Positions 34,837 to 44,817 of a stretch of 49,116 nucleotides of DNA are shown here, one piece after another; position 1 is the stretch's first letter; each line of letters starts with the position of its first letter. The notes below the pieces were generated by a model that was not told where the DNA came from, searched no databases, and was given only the letters and a program-made list of their open reading frames with translations. The translations under genes were made by a program, and so were the position numbers. The stretch is from an uncultured bacterium. GTDB lineage: Bacteria > Patescibacteriota > Minisyncoccia > Phycocordibacterales > CAIRYW01. The stretch lies in the NCBI GenBank assembly GCA_903882905.1, contig CAIRYW010000004.1, forward strand, positions 1 through 49,116. The letters are read 5' to 3'.

Positions 34837-37800
34837 TTACTCTTTGACTACAAAATTTACTATTCTGTTTTTGACGGCAATTGTTTTAATAATTTCTTTT
34901 CCCACTAATCTCTCTGAAATTGATCCAAAACTTTTTGCTTTTTCTATCATTTCATCCTCTGAAGTGTCTTTCGGAAGCATTATAACTTCCCTAGCCTTCC
35001 CGTTTATTTGAATTGCAATCGAAACATCTTCAATTAGGAACTTTTCATCAACTGTCGGCCATTTTGAAAGGAAAATTGATTTTTTATTACCAATATTATT
35101 CCATAATTCTTCTGTAATATGAGGAGCTAGTGGAGCGAGAATCTGCAAAAATTTCTCAAAAGATTTTTTTGTGATTTTTTTGTTTTCGTATATAGAATTT
35201 AAGCAAATCATCAAAGCTGAAACAACTGTATTAAATGCTGAGTTTTCAATATCCTCACTAACTTTTTTTACAGCTTTATTTATTGCTGTTGTTACTTCTC
35301 GTGGCTCGTCTTTGCTCAGAAAATCTGTGAGTGCGAAAACTCTTTCAATAAATCTTCTTGTGCCAATGATACCTTTATCATTCCATGCAATTTGGTTGCC
35401 GTGGGGCCCCAAAAAAGCCATATAAAGACGCATTGTATCCACCCCATATACTTTTACTATGTCATCTGGATTAATCACATTTCCTCTGCTCTTAGACATC
35501 TTTTCTCCATCTGGTCCTAAAATAATTCCGTGCGGAACTCTTTTGACGTAAGGTTCTTTAGTCGTAACTAAACCTCGGTCAAATAAAAATTGATTCCAGA
35601 AACGAGAATAAAGTAAATGAAGTGTTGTGTGCTCCATTCCTCCAAAATACAAATCGACTGGCGTCCAATATTTTAATTTTTTCTTGTCTGCAAATTCTTT
35701 TGTATTTTTTGGATCACAATACCTAAGCCAATACCAACTACTTCCTGCCCACTGAGGCATGGTATTTGTTTCTCTTTTTGCAATTCCAGGTTCAAAAATT
35801 TTGTGAATATCTGTGAACTTTTTCAGTATTTGATTTTCAGACAAAACCTCTTTGAGTTTTTCTTCGCCTTGATAGCCCCAAGAACAGCCAACCAACTTTC
35901 TTTTATCAAGTGTGTTTTCTAGTTCATAAACATCTGCTTGAGTGTCTGTAAAATAATAAACATTTTTAATATCGGTTTTCCATGCTTTACAGATAGTTTT
36001 AATTTTTTCTACTTTTGAATGATGATGATTTCCAGCAAGAAAATGCGTGTATTTAAGTTTTGATTTTTTTAATGGTCCTTTTGAATATAAGTCGTAGCCA
36101 GAGCTAACAACAGCAATTTTTGTATTTTTTATTTTATTTATCTCTTTAATAAAATCATCAAAAAGATTGTATTTAAGTTTTGTCATTGCCTCTGCATAAC
36201 CAATACCAAAATTGTGGTATTCTTTTTTACCTTTTTCATCCAATTCATTTGCGTGCCAAGGAGTTGCACTAAAATATTCGTGGAGATTTTTGTGGGATTC
36301 CTCCATATCTTTTGAATTTCCCATATCTACTCTAGCCTGAAGACTTTGTTTGTATGTGTCACCAAGTACTCCATCAAAATCAAAAATTAAATATTTAGTT
36401 TTATTTTTTTCTACTTCGCAATTCGGACATTTTGTGTTGACCCATTTTTCTATTCCAGCAAGCGGAGATTCACCTGTACCTGTCGGCTCATAATTTTTTA
36501 CTTTTGGAAGTACAACTGGCAAATCTTTATCAGGCACAGGAACAACTCCACATTTTTCGCAGTGAATTACAGGAATTGGTTCTCCCCAATATCTTTGACG
36601 AGAAAATACCCAATCGCGAAGTTTGTATTTTGTGACTAGTTTTCCTCCCACAAATTCTGTAATTTTTTTCTTTGCGTCTTCTGATGTGAGTCCTGAAAAT
36701 TTATCTGAATTAATCAAAATTCCTTCTTCACCAAAAAGTTCTTCTGTATTATTTTGAGCGCGCAAAATAAATTCATGTTCAGATTTGGTTCCACCTTTTT
36801 TTATTAGTTCAATTCCTTCATTGATTGGAAACCATTCGCTTGATTTTATGTGCCCATCACTAGCTTCAATTTTTTGATCTTCATCAACCTCTACAGCATA
36901 AGCTTTCACTCTTCTCGCTCGATTTATATCATCCTTTGGGTAAATTGATTCTGACGATCCAAGATACGTTTTAACTGTGCCGTTTTGGTATCCTGTTTCT
37001 TCCTCAACTTCTCGGATTACAGTGTCGTAGTCAGTCTCATTCTCTTCATATTTTCCTCCAGGTAGAGTGTAATAACCTTCGTTAACCAATAAAATTTTTC
37101 CATTTTTTATTATTACAGCTTTTACAACATCTCTTCTGTTTAAATCTGGAAGAGGTTTGCCGATTAGTCTTATTACTACTTCTTTTCGTTCTAAATTAAA
37201 TTTCTTTGCAAAGGCAAAATCACGCTCGTCGTGTGCGGGAACAGCCATAATTGCCCCTGTTCCATATGAACCCAAAACATAATCGGCTATCCAAATAGGA
37301 ATTTCTTCATTGTTAGCAGGATTGATAGCTTTTACGCCTTTTATTTCAATTCCTGTTTTTTCTTTCCCTTCAGCAGTTCTGTCTATGTCAGATTTATTTT
37401 TTGTATCTTCAATATATTTTTCTGTCTCTTTTTTATTGTCTATGTTCAATCGGGAAATTAGTGGATGCTCAGGTGCAAGAACCAAATAAGTTGCACCAAA
37501 AATTGTATCAGGTCTTGTAGTGAAGACTTTTATTTTTTTTTTCTCTAAACTCGCACCTCGCACCTCAAAACTTATCTCCGCTCCTTCAGATTTACCAATC
37601 CAATTTTCTTGTTGAAGCTTTATTGCTTCTGGCCACTCTGGAAGATATTTTAGACCGTCTAAAAGTTTTTCTGCATAGTCAGTGATCTTTAGATACCACT
37701 GTCTTAATTCTTTTTTCTCAACAATTGCTCCACATCTTTCACATTTACCATCTATTACCTCTTCGTTTGCTAATCCTGTCTTGTCCACTGGGCACCAATT

Positions 37801-38268
37801 AATCAATCCAGTCTTTTCATATGCAAGTCCAGCTTTTAAAAATTCTAAAAATATTTTTTGGGTCCATTTGTAATATTTTGGGTCTGTTGTATTTATTTCT
37901 CGTGACCAGTCAAAACCAATTCCCCAACCTTGAAGTTGTTTTTTTGCATTCGCTACATTTTTCTTAGTAGAAATTTCTGGGTGAACTTTGTTTTTGATAG
38001 CAAAGTTTTCTGCAGGTAATCCGAAAGCATCCCATCCAATAGGATAGACAACATTTTTTCCATTCATTTTGTGATACTTAGAAATAATGTCCCCAGCTGT
38101 ATATGGGCGAAGATGCCCCATATGGAGTCCTGTTCCTGATGGATATGGAAATTCAACCAAGACAAATTTTTTCTCTTCCTTTGCATTGTCCTTAGCAACA
38201 AAAACTTTTTTTGTTAACCAGTGTTTTTGCCACTTAGCTTCTATTTTTTTTGGATTATATTTACTCAT
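34837..38268 (-). CDS. leuS: Leucyl-tRNA synthetase with embedded Nudix and HAD-like domains
   Basis: 1143 aa; HMGH, AFGLPAENFA, TRPDTIFGATYLVLAPEH, ETNTMPQWAGSSWYWLRY, KMSKSRGNVINPDD; insertions described in findings. Confidence 0.96.
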   Translation of the reverse strand: MSKYNPKKIEAKWQKHWLTKKVFVAKDNAKEEKKFVLVEFPYPSGTGLHMGHLRPYTAGDIISKYHKMNGKNVVYPIGWDAFGLPAENFAIKNKVHPEISTKKNVANAKKQLQGWGIGFDWSREINTTDPKYYKWTQKIFLEFLKAGLAYEKTGLINWCPVDKTGLANEEVIDGKCERCGAIVEKKELRQWYLKITDYAEKLLDGLKYLPEWPEAIKLQQENWIGKSEGAEISFEVRGASLEKKKIKVFTTRPDTIFGATYLVLAPEHPLISRLNIDNKKETEKYIEDTKNKSDIDRTAEGKEKTGIEIKGVKAINPANNEEIPIWIADYVLGSYGTGAIMAVPAHDERDFAFAKKFNLERKEVVIRLIGKPLPDLNRRDVVKAVIIKNGKILLVNEGYYTLPGGKYEENETDYDTVIREVEEETGYQNGTVKTYLGSSESIYPKDDINRARRVKAYAVEVDEDQKIEASDGHIKSSEWFPINEGIELIKKGGTKSEHEFILRAQNNTEELFGEEGILINSDKFSGLTSEDAKKKITEFVGGKLVTKYKLRDWVFSRQRYWGEPIPVIHCEKCGVVPVPDKDLPVVLPKVKNYEPTGTGESPLAGIEKWVNTKCPNCEVEKNKTKYLIFDFDGVLGDTYKQSLQARVDMGNSKDMEESHKNLHEYFSATPWHANELDEKGKKEYHNFGIGYAEAMTKLKYNLFDDFIKEINKIKNTKIAVVSSGYDLYSKGPLKKSKLKYTHFLAGNHHHSKVEKIKTICKAWKTDIKNVYYFTDTQADVYELENTLDKRKLVGCSWGYQGEEKLKEVLSENQILKKFTDIHKIFEPGIAKRETNTMPQWAGSSWYWLRYCDPKNTKEFADKKKLKYWTPVDLYFGGMEHTTLHLLYSRFWNQFLFDRGLVTTKEPYVKRVPHGIILGPDGEKMSKSRGNVINPDDIVKVYGVDTMRLYMAFLGPHGNQIAWNDKGIIGTRRFIERVFALTDFLSKDEPREVTTAINKAVKKVSEDIENSAFNTVVSALMICLNSIYENKKITKKSFEKFLQILAPLAPHITEELWNNIGNKKSIFLSKWPTVDEKFLIEDVSIAIQINGKAREVIMLPKDTSEDEMIEKAKSFGSISERLVGKEIIKTIAVKNRIVNFVVKE

Positions 38269-38849
38269 TAACTCTGAATTTTGTTTCCGAATTTTTTAAC
38301 AGCTAGATAAATTAATACTGCCAGTGCAAGAGCTAAAATAAAAACTTTGATTAAATTATCAGCACTACCCCAATATCTAATTGATGCAATTACAAAATCT
38401 AAGACTGCACCGAGAGATAGGGCGACAGACAAAACTTCTGAACCTTTAAAAACTAGTGCTAGAGCAAAAGTAATAACACCCAGGGCTACAAGAGAAATAA
38501 AAACATTTTTGTCGTAGACTTTTTGTGCGTCAGTGTATTTTTTTTGACAAGTATAATTTGGATCACAGTAGCCAGTAGGTTCTTGAGATGGAGTTGTTAC
38601 ATCTGACGGTAAAGGTCTTGCTGGCTGAATCTTTGAATTTGGATATGTTGTCCATGAACCGCCATTTAGAACGCATTCTTGTTGTGTTTGAGGGGTAACG
38701 TTTACTTGTTGTGCGCTACAGAAATTATTGTATTCAGGAACAGAAAAAACTAAGGACAATGTGTAGTTATAAAAAAGATTCAATACAATAACTATTGCAA
38801 CGATAAGTGACCATTTTAAAACTTTAGAATTATTTTGCGATGGGTTCAT
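38268..38849 (-). CDS. Membrane protein of unknown function
   Basis: 193 aa; N-terminal TM, Cys-containing loop, three C-terminal TM; stop/start overlap TAATG with leuS. Confidence 0.65.
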   Translation of the reverse strand: MNPSQNNSKVLKWSLIVAIVIVLNLFYNYTLSLVFSVPEYNNFCSAQQVNVTPQTQQECVLNGGSWTTYPNSKIQPARPLPSDVTTPSQEPTGYCDPNYTCQKKYTDAQKVYDKNVFISLVALGVITFALALVFKGSEVLSVALSLGAVLDFVIASIRYWGSADNLIKVFILALALAVLIYLAVKKFGNKIQS

Positions 38850-38854
38850 ATAAA

Positions 38855-38887
38855 TAGTTGTTAGTTGATAGTGGAAAGTTTATAAGA
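38855..38887. repeat. Heptanucleotide-periodic repeat (AGTTNNN)n upstream of the 38849 gene
   Basis: atagttgttagttgatagtggaaagtttataag. Confidence 0.65.
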
Positions 38888-38929
38888 AGGATTAATTTAT
38901 AAGAATTACATTATATATAAAAAAAAGAC

Positions 38930-38961
38930 AAAAAAATACTCTGCTTAACTGCCAGCAGAGT
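38930..38961 (-). terminator. Rho-independent terminator for the chorismate mutase gene
   Basis: Minus strand: ACTCTGCTggcagttaAGCAGAGTATTTTTTT. Confidence 0.9.
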
Positions 38962-39417
38962 TTAAAATAGAGGGTCCTTGCAAATGGGACAAACCCGATG
39001 ATTTGGTTCCTCAAGAATTACAATCCCGCAGGTATTTACGTTGCATCTATGACAATGCCTCGCAATGGGACTAAGATCTGGTTCAGATTGGATCTCAGAC
39101 CCCACAAACGCATCAATTAATGGTCGATATATCTGCAATACCATCACAGGAGGAAGTTCAGTTGTTTCCGCAAACTCTATCAGCTTTTTGAGCAGATCTC
39201 CTTCCCTGGCCCTGTCTCGAAAGGGCAAACCATTCTCCTTTTTGTGTGCGACGACGATTTTGTTGATAATTTCGTATCGTAAACTCAGGAGTTTGATAAT
39301 TTCCCTATCGATTCTGTCAATGCAACTTCTCGCAATGACTAAGGGGTTCTCTCCTTGATTAATCCTCCCCCACGCCCATGCAAGTAGGTCTTCAAACCGT
39401 ACGTTGAAAATGTTCAT
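38962..39417 (-). CDS. AroQ-type chorismate mutase with C-terminal zinc ribbon
   Basis: 151 aa; CIDRIDREIIKLLSLRYEIINKIVVAHKKENGLPFRDRAREGDLLKKL matches the AroQ core; CHRC...CPIC tail. Confidence 0.8.
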   Translation of the reverse strand: MNIFNVRFEDLLAWAWGRINQGENPLVIARSCIDRIDREIIKLLSLRYEIINKIVVAHKKENGLPFRDRAREGDLLKKLIEFAETTELPPVMVLQIYRPLIDAFVGSEIQSEPDLSPIARHCHRCNVNTCGIVILEEPNHRVCPICKDPLF

Positions 39418-39454
39418 AACAGAAATACACTACTCCAGCAATATATAAAGTCAA

Positions 39455-39889
39455 TTAAATTCTAGTGGTGTACGTATTTGTTAAAAAATCACGTAATTCG
39501 AAAAGTGGTTTTTTGTCTTCAGAGGTTATTTTTGCTTCGTAGGTAATTTCTTCTATTGTGAAAAATTTTCCGCCTTGACCTTCATGAGCTTTTATCAGTT
39601 TTTCAAAGTCATTATTGACCTTCGTAAAGAAAATAAATTTTTCATTTGACATTGAATCATAATAAATTCCAAGGAATTGAAACGGATCTGGTTTCCAATT
39701 TAGCTCTTCTTGAATCTCTCGAATTAATGTCTGTTCAGGTGTTTCGTTTCCTTCTATGCCACCTCCCCAAAAACTCCAATAATCTGGGTATTGTGTAGCA
39801 GTTTTTGATCTGTGAGATAGATAAAATTCAAAATGATTATTAAAGAAACGATAAGGAATAAAGTTTGCTTTTCGTTTAATAATTTGCAT
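39455..39889 (-). CDS. Nudix hydrolase
   Basis: 144 aa; GGGIEGNETPEQTLIREIQEELNW. Confidence 0.9.
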   Translation of the reverse strand: MQIIKRKANFIPYRFFNNHFEFYLSHRSKTATQYPDYWSFWGGGIEGNETPEQTLIREIQEELNWKPDPFQFLGIYYDSMSNEKFIFFTKVNNDFEKLIKAHEGQGGKFFTIEEITYEAKITSEDKKPLFELRDFLTNTYTTRI

Positions 39890-40986
39890 TAGATTCTAAA
39901 CTCGATTACATCTCCGTCCTGTACCACATATTCCTTTCCTTCAGTTCGGACAAATCCTTTTTCTCGAGCAGGTCCGTATCCGCCAGATTCTAAAAGTTTA
40001 TTCCATTCAATAACTTCTGCGCGAATAAATTTGTCTTTAAAATCAGTGTGAATGGCTGTACCTGCCATTGGAGCAGCCCAACCTTTTTCTATTGTCCACG
40101 CCCTGCTTTCGTCTTCTCCAGTTGTGAAATATGTAATAAGTCCAAGTAGTTCGTATGCTTTTTTTATCAAATCATTTATACCATCATCAGCTCCACCAAG
40201 TTCTTTGCGGAACATTTCCTTTTCCTCACCATCCATTTCCTTTAGCTCGTTTTCAAGACCGGCATCAACAATTACATAGTTTGACCCTGAATTTTTTATA
40301 AATTCTAGCAGTTTTGTCCAACGCTCATCTTTTAGCTCATCCAAATTTTTTGCTCCAGCTTTTTTATTTAAAACATACATTATTGGTTTGATAGTTAAAA
40401 GTGAAAAACCTTTTATGATTTCTTTTTCTTTTTCATCAAGCTCGGTAAATTGAGCAAGTTTTTCTTCAAGCAAAGTTTTTTCAATTTTCTGAAGAACTTC
40501 TTTTTCTTTTATTGCTAATTTGTCACCTTTTTTTACATCTTTTTCTACAGAACCAATTCTTTTTTGAACTGTCTGAAGGTCGCTCAAAATTAATTCAAGA
40601 TTTATGACACCAATATCATTTAGAGGATTAATATTTCCTGCAACATGTAAAACATCACTGTCCTCAAAAATTCTTACAACTTCTGCAATTGAATTTACTT
40701 CCTTAATATTTGAAAGAAATTTATTTCCTAGTCCTTCACCCTCGCTAGCTCCTTTTACTAAACCTGCGATATCAACAAATTCAATAACAGCAGGAATAGT
40801 TTTTTTTGATTTACTTAGTTCAGAAAGTTTCCAAAGACGTTCATCTGGTACTGGAACAATTCCAACCGATGGATCAATCGTACAAAACGGATAATTTTCT
40901 GCTGGAACAGATTTTTTCGTCAGTGCATTAAAAAGCGTCGATTTACCGACGTTTGGCAGTCCTACGATTCCAATAGATAGATTCAT
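39889..40986 (-). CDS. ychF: Redox-regulated GTPase/ATPase YchF (Obg family)
   Basis: 365 aa; IGIVGLPNVGKSTLFNALTKKSVPAENYPFCTIDPSVGIVPVPDERL. Confidence 0.97.
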   Translation of the reverse strand: MNLSIGIVGLPNVGKSTLFNALTKKSVPAENYPFCTIDPSVGIVPVPDERLWKLSELSKSKKTIPAVIEFVDIAGLVKGASEGEGLGNKFLSNIKEVNSIAEVVRIFEDSDVLHVAGNINPLNDIGVINLELILSDLQTVQKRIGSVEKDVKKGDKLAIKEKEVLQKIEKTLLEEKLAQFTELDEKEKEIIKGFSLLTIKPIMYVLNKKAGAKNLDELKDERWTKLLEFIKNSGSNYVIVDAGLENELKEMDGEEKEMFRKELGGADDGINDLIKKAYELLGLITYFTTGEDESRAWTIEKGWAAPMAGTAIHTDFKDKFIRAEVIEWNKLLESGGYGPAREKGFVRTEGKEYVVQDGDVIEFRI

Positions 40987-41123
40987 CCCGCACTAGAAAA
41001 TGACATCGCTTTTAAAAGCGTGTCCATTTTCAAAATTATTATTAAACTCGACTTGAAATATTATGTTTGTTGCCATCTGTATGTTTAAGCTTTTAATGTC
41101 ATTTTGCAGTGACGGGATTCATA

Positions 41124-41343
41124 TTAATTATTACTAAAAGCTTTTTTTACTTCCTCTTCTCGGGATTTTATTACTTCAGTAATTGCATCCATTTGTGATT
41201 TCCCTTGCTTAGTTTTTTGCATTGCTTCCTCAGCAATTGTTTTTAGAAGGTCAGGATTTTTCTCCATTATTTCCATTATTTTATCTCGCTGTTCTTTTGG
41301 AACATCCTTTAGCTTTGACTCTAAAAGTTTTTTCATTAAAAAA

Positions 41344-41354
<11 letters not shown>
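41124..41354 (-). CDS. Small helical hypothetical protein
   Basis: MFNNFLMKKLLESKLKDVPKEQRDKIMEIMEKNPDLLKTIAEEAMQ...; upstream 70 codons of the track ORF are antisense to ahcY and rejected. Confidence 0.65.
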
Positions 41355-42681
<1,327 letters not shown>

Positions 42682-42683
42682 AA

Positions 42684-43631
42684 ATGCAAAAGAAAAAAAA
42701 TAATAAAAAAGCTCTTGTTGTAGGTTCAGTTGTTATTGATACCCTTTTTGATCTGTCTTCAAATATAAGAGACCATATAAATGTTAAAGATGGTGTTCTC
42801 GGTGTGCAAAATTTGATGTTCACTGCACAAAATAAGAAAGAATATTACGGCGGTACCGCCGCCAATATCTCCTACGGACTTGGACTTCTTAAGCAAAAGC
42901 CAATTTTAGTTTCCGTTGTTGGAAAAGATTTTGCATTAAATTTTGAAAAACATTTAGAAAAAATTGGTGTTGATTTGCGAGTGCGTGAAGATAAAAATGA
43001 ATTTACAGCAAATTTTTACGGCATGTCTGATACAAAAAAAGAGCAGATTGGAGTTTTTTTACCGAACGTATATGGAAAATACGTTGAAAGTATTCCCTTG
43101 TCAAAAATTCTTACTAAAAAAGATTTTTCTCAAATCGAGGTAGCGATATTTTCTGCGGGCACATCAAAAAGTATTACAAATCACATTGTTGAATTTAAAA
43201 AGAAAGCAAAAAAAGGTTCCATAGCTATTTTTGATCCAGGACAAATTTTGATGTCAACTTACAATAAGACAATGCTTAAAAAAAGTTTGGAGCACGCAGA
43301 TATTTTAATTGGAAACGAAGTTGAAATAGCTCAAATAAAAAATTATTTTGAATTTTCTTTCGAAGAAATATTTAAATTAGGAGTTTCTAATATTATTGAA
43401 ACTCAAGGTGAAAAAGGAAGTATTTTATATACGCCAAAAGAATCTAAAAAAATTCCCGCAATAAAGGTTAAAAAAGTTGTTGATCCAACTGGCGCCGGCG
43501 ATGCGTTCAGAGCTGGTTTTATTTACGGACTTTTAAACAATTTTAAAATTGAGGAAGCTATGAAAATGGGAGCTAAATTGGGCTCTAGGTGCATTCAATG
43601 TTCTGGAGGTCAAAACTACACAGTTTTTTAG
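42684..43631 (+). CDS. PfkB-family carbohydrate/adenosine kinase
   Basis: YYGGTAANISYGLGLLKQKPILVSVVGKDF and DPTGAGDAFRAGFIYGL; probable ATG at 42684 rather than the TTG used by the track. Confidence 0.9.
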   Translation: MQKKKNNKKALVVGSVVIDTLFDLSSNIRDHINVKDGVLGVQNLMFTAQNKKEYYGGTAANISYGLGLLKQKPILVSVVGKDFALNFEKHLEKIGVDLRVREDKNEFTANFYGMSDTKKEQIGVFLPNVYGKYVESIPLSKILTKKDFSQIEVAIFSAGTSKSITNHIVEFKKKAKKGSIAIFDPGQILMSTYNKTMLKKSLEHADILIGNEVEIAQIKNYFEFSFEEIFKLGVSNIIETQGEKGSILYTPKESKKIPAIKVKKVVDPTGAGDAFRAGFIYGLLNNFKIEEAMKMGAKLGSRCIQCSGGQNYTVF

Positions 43632-43680
43632 TAGTTACCAAAAAACCTATATTCCTAGGCTTATTGTAGACATTTAAAAT

Positions 43681-43708
43681 TTGACAGAGCATATCATCTG
43701 TGTTAATG
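43681..43708 (+). promoter_or_regulatory. Putative promoter of the 43822 gene
   Basis: TTGACA (43681-43686), 16-nt spacer, TTAATG (43703-43708). Confidence 0.4.
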
Positions 43709-43821
43709 TTCTCGACTAGTGCTCCTTGAAAGTTGTTTTTATAGAAGGCTATAACTCAAAACCATTCAGAGAACACAAACAAACAAAAAAACCAAAACAC
43801 AGTAAACCAAAGTAAAAATAG

Positions 43822-44406
43822 ATGAAGAGAAAAACACCAGCAACAACCGAAAGGGTACGTGCCCTTTTACACATGATGTCGGGAATCGCCTTCCACTCAC
43901 GGGAGCATTCACAAACAGTGACCTTCACTGTCAAGCGAGGGGGCCAAACAATAAAGGCGGGTGAGGCCAGTTTCCTCGAAAGCGAAAAGGTTATGCGCTA
44001 CCCCGTAATCTACAAGGCAGTCACTTCCGGTGAGACAATGATGTCGAGTCTTCCCAACGTGGAAGGTGTGCAGCAACTGTGCGCAACCTTCCTTTTCAAC
44101 GTTCTCGGCAGGATTTGCCAAAATCTTGGATTTTCTCGAGGGAAAATTCAGGTCGAGATCCACGGGCTCCACCCACTTGTTGCCACAGCAATGGCTAAGG
44201 AATGTTGCTTGGTTCTCGAATCAGACAAGCACGCCGAGGCTGTTGAGGATATAAACCCGCATGGCTATATGGTGCGGATTGGGGCGTCCGGTGAGGTTGA
44301 GGTTTTAGTTGGTGAATTTACCAAACCCAAGCAGTCACAACCCGTTTCCTTTCCGAAGCACCAATTCAAACTGCTCAAGCCGGTTACTGAAGGAGTGCCT
44401 GCATAA
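43822..44406 (+). CDS. Hypothetical orphan protein in GC-elevated segment
   Basis: 194 aa ORF followed by a strong terminator; no family recognised. Confidence 0.65.
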   Translation: MKRKTPATTERVRALLHMMSGIAFHSREHSQTVTFTVKRGGQTIKAGEASFLESEKVMRYPVIYKAVTSGETMMSSLPNVEGVQQLCATFLFNVLGRICQNLGFSRGKIQVEIHGLHPLVATAMAKECCLVLESDKHAEAVEDINPHGYMVRIGASGEVEVLVGEFTKPKQSQPVSFPKHQFKLLKPVTEGVPA

Positions 44407-44422
44407 AAAAGCAACAAATACC

Positions 44423-44460
44423 ATCTCCGCACGGACAGCAAACGTGTGGGGATTTTTTTA
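44423..44460 (+). terminator. Rho-independent terminator
   Basis: atctccgcacg (44423-44433) / cgtgtggggat (44443-44453), fully paired allowing 2 G-U, then ttttttta. Confidence 0.88.
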
Positions 44461-44533
44461 TAAAATTAGACTAGACTTTTTAAATAAGTATGTTAGAATA
44501 CTTAATAGTCGCACATTTCAATACAAAAAAATA

Positions 44534-44755
44534 ATGTTGCGACGACGAAAACAAAAAATACCAACACTAATGTCATATCTAACACACCAGGCCAGAGGCT
44601 TTATCACATCCGCCGACATCACCCGAGTTACCAGCTCAGGAGGACAGCGGGCGGGAAATGAACGCTATCTCCCAAAGGATCAGCAACCCACGACGGTTGC
44701 GAGCCAGCGCACTGATCCCTGGAACACCAAACCTGTCCACTCAAGCCAAAGCTAA
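44534..44755 (+). CDS. Possible small orphan protein (or non-coding transcript)
   Basis: 73 aa from ATG 44534; promoter-like TTAGAAT upstream and strong terminator downstream; basic, Ser/Thr-rich, no family. Confidence 0.35.
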   Translation: MLRRRKQKIPTLMSYLTHQARGFITSADITRVTSSGGQRAGNERYLPKDQQPTTVASQRTDPWNTKPVHSSQS

Positions 44756-44779
44756 ACCTCGCAACATCATCTCAACCAT

Positions 44780-44817
44780 ACCCGGACCTCTCTTTTGAGG
44801 TTCGGGTGTTTTTTATT
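44780..44817 (+). terminator. Rho-independent terminator
   Basis: acccggacctc (44780-44790) / gaggttcgggt (44797-44807), then gttttttattt. Confidence 0.92.

Noticed and set aside
34837-38268. LeuRS insertions as an intein
   Set aside because: No N-terminal Cys/Ser block A or C-terminal HN splice motif; the inserted sequences instead show Nudix and HAD motifs.
43749-44254. ORFs 43749-43934 (-), 43909-44172 (-), 44066-44254 (+)
   Set aside because: Overlap the longer 194-aa ORF in other frames; no support.
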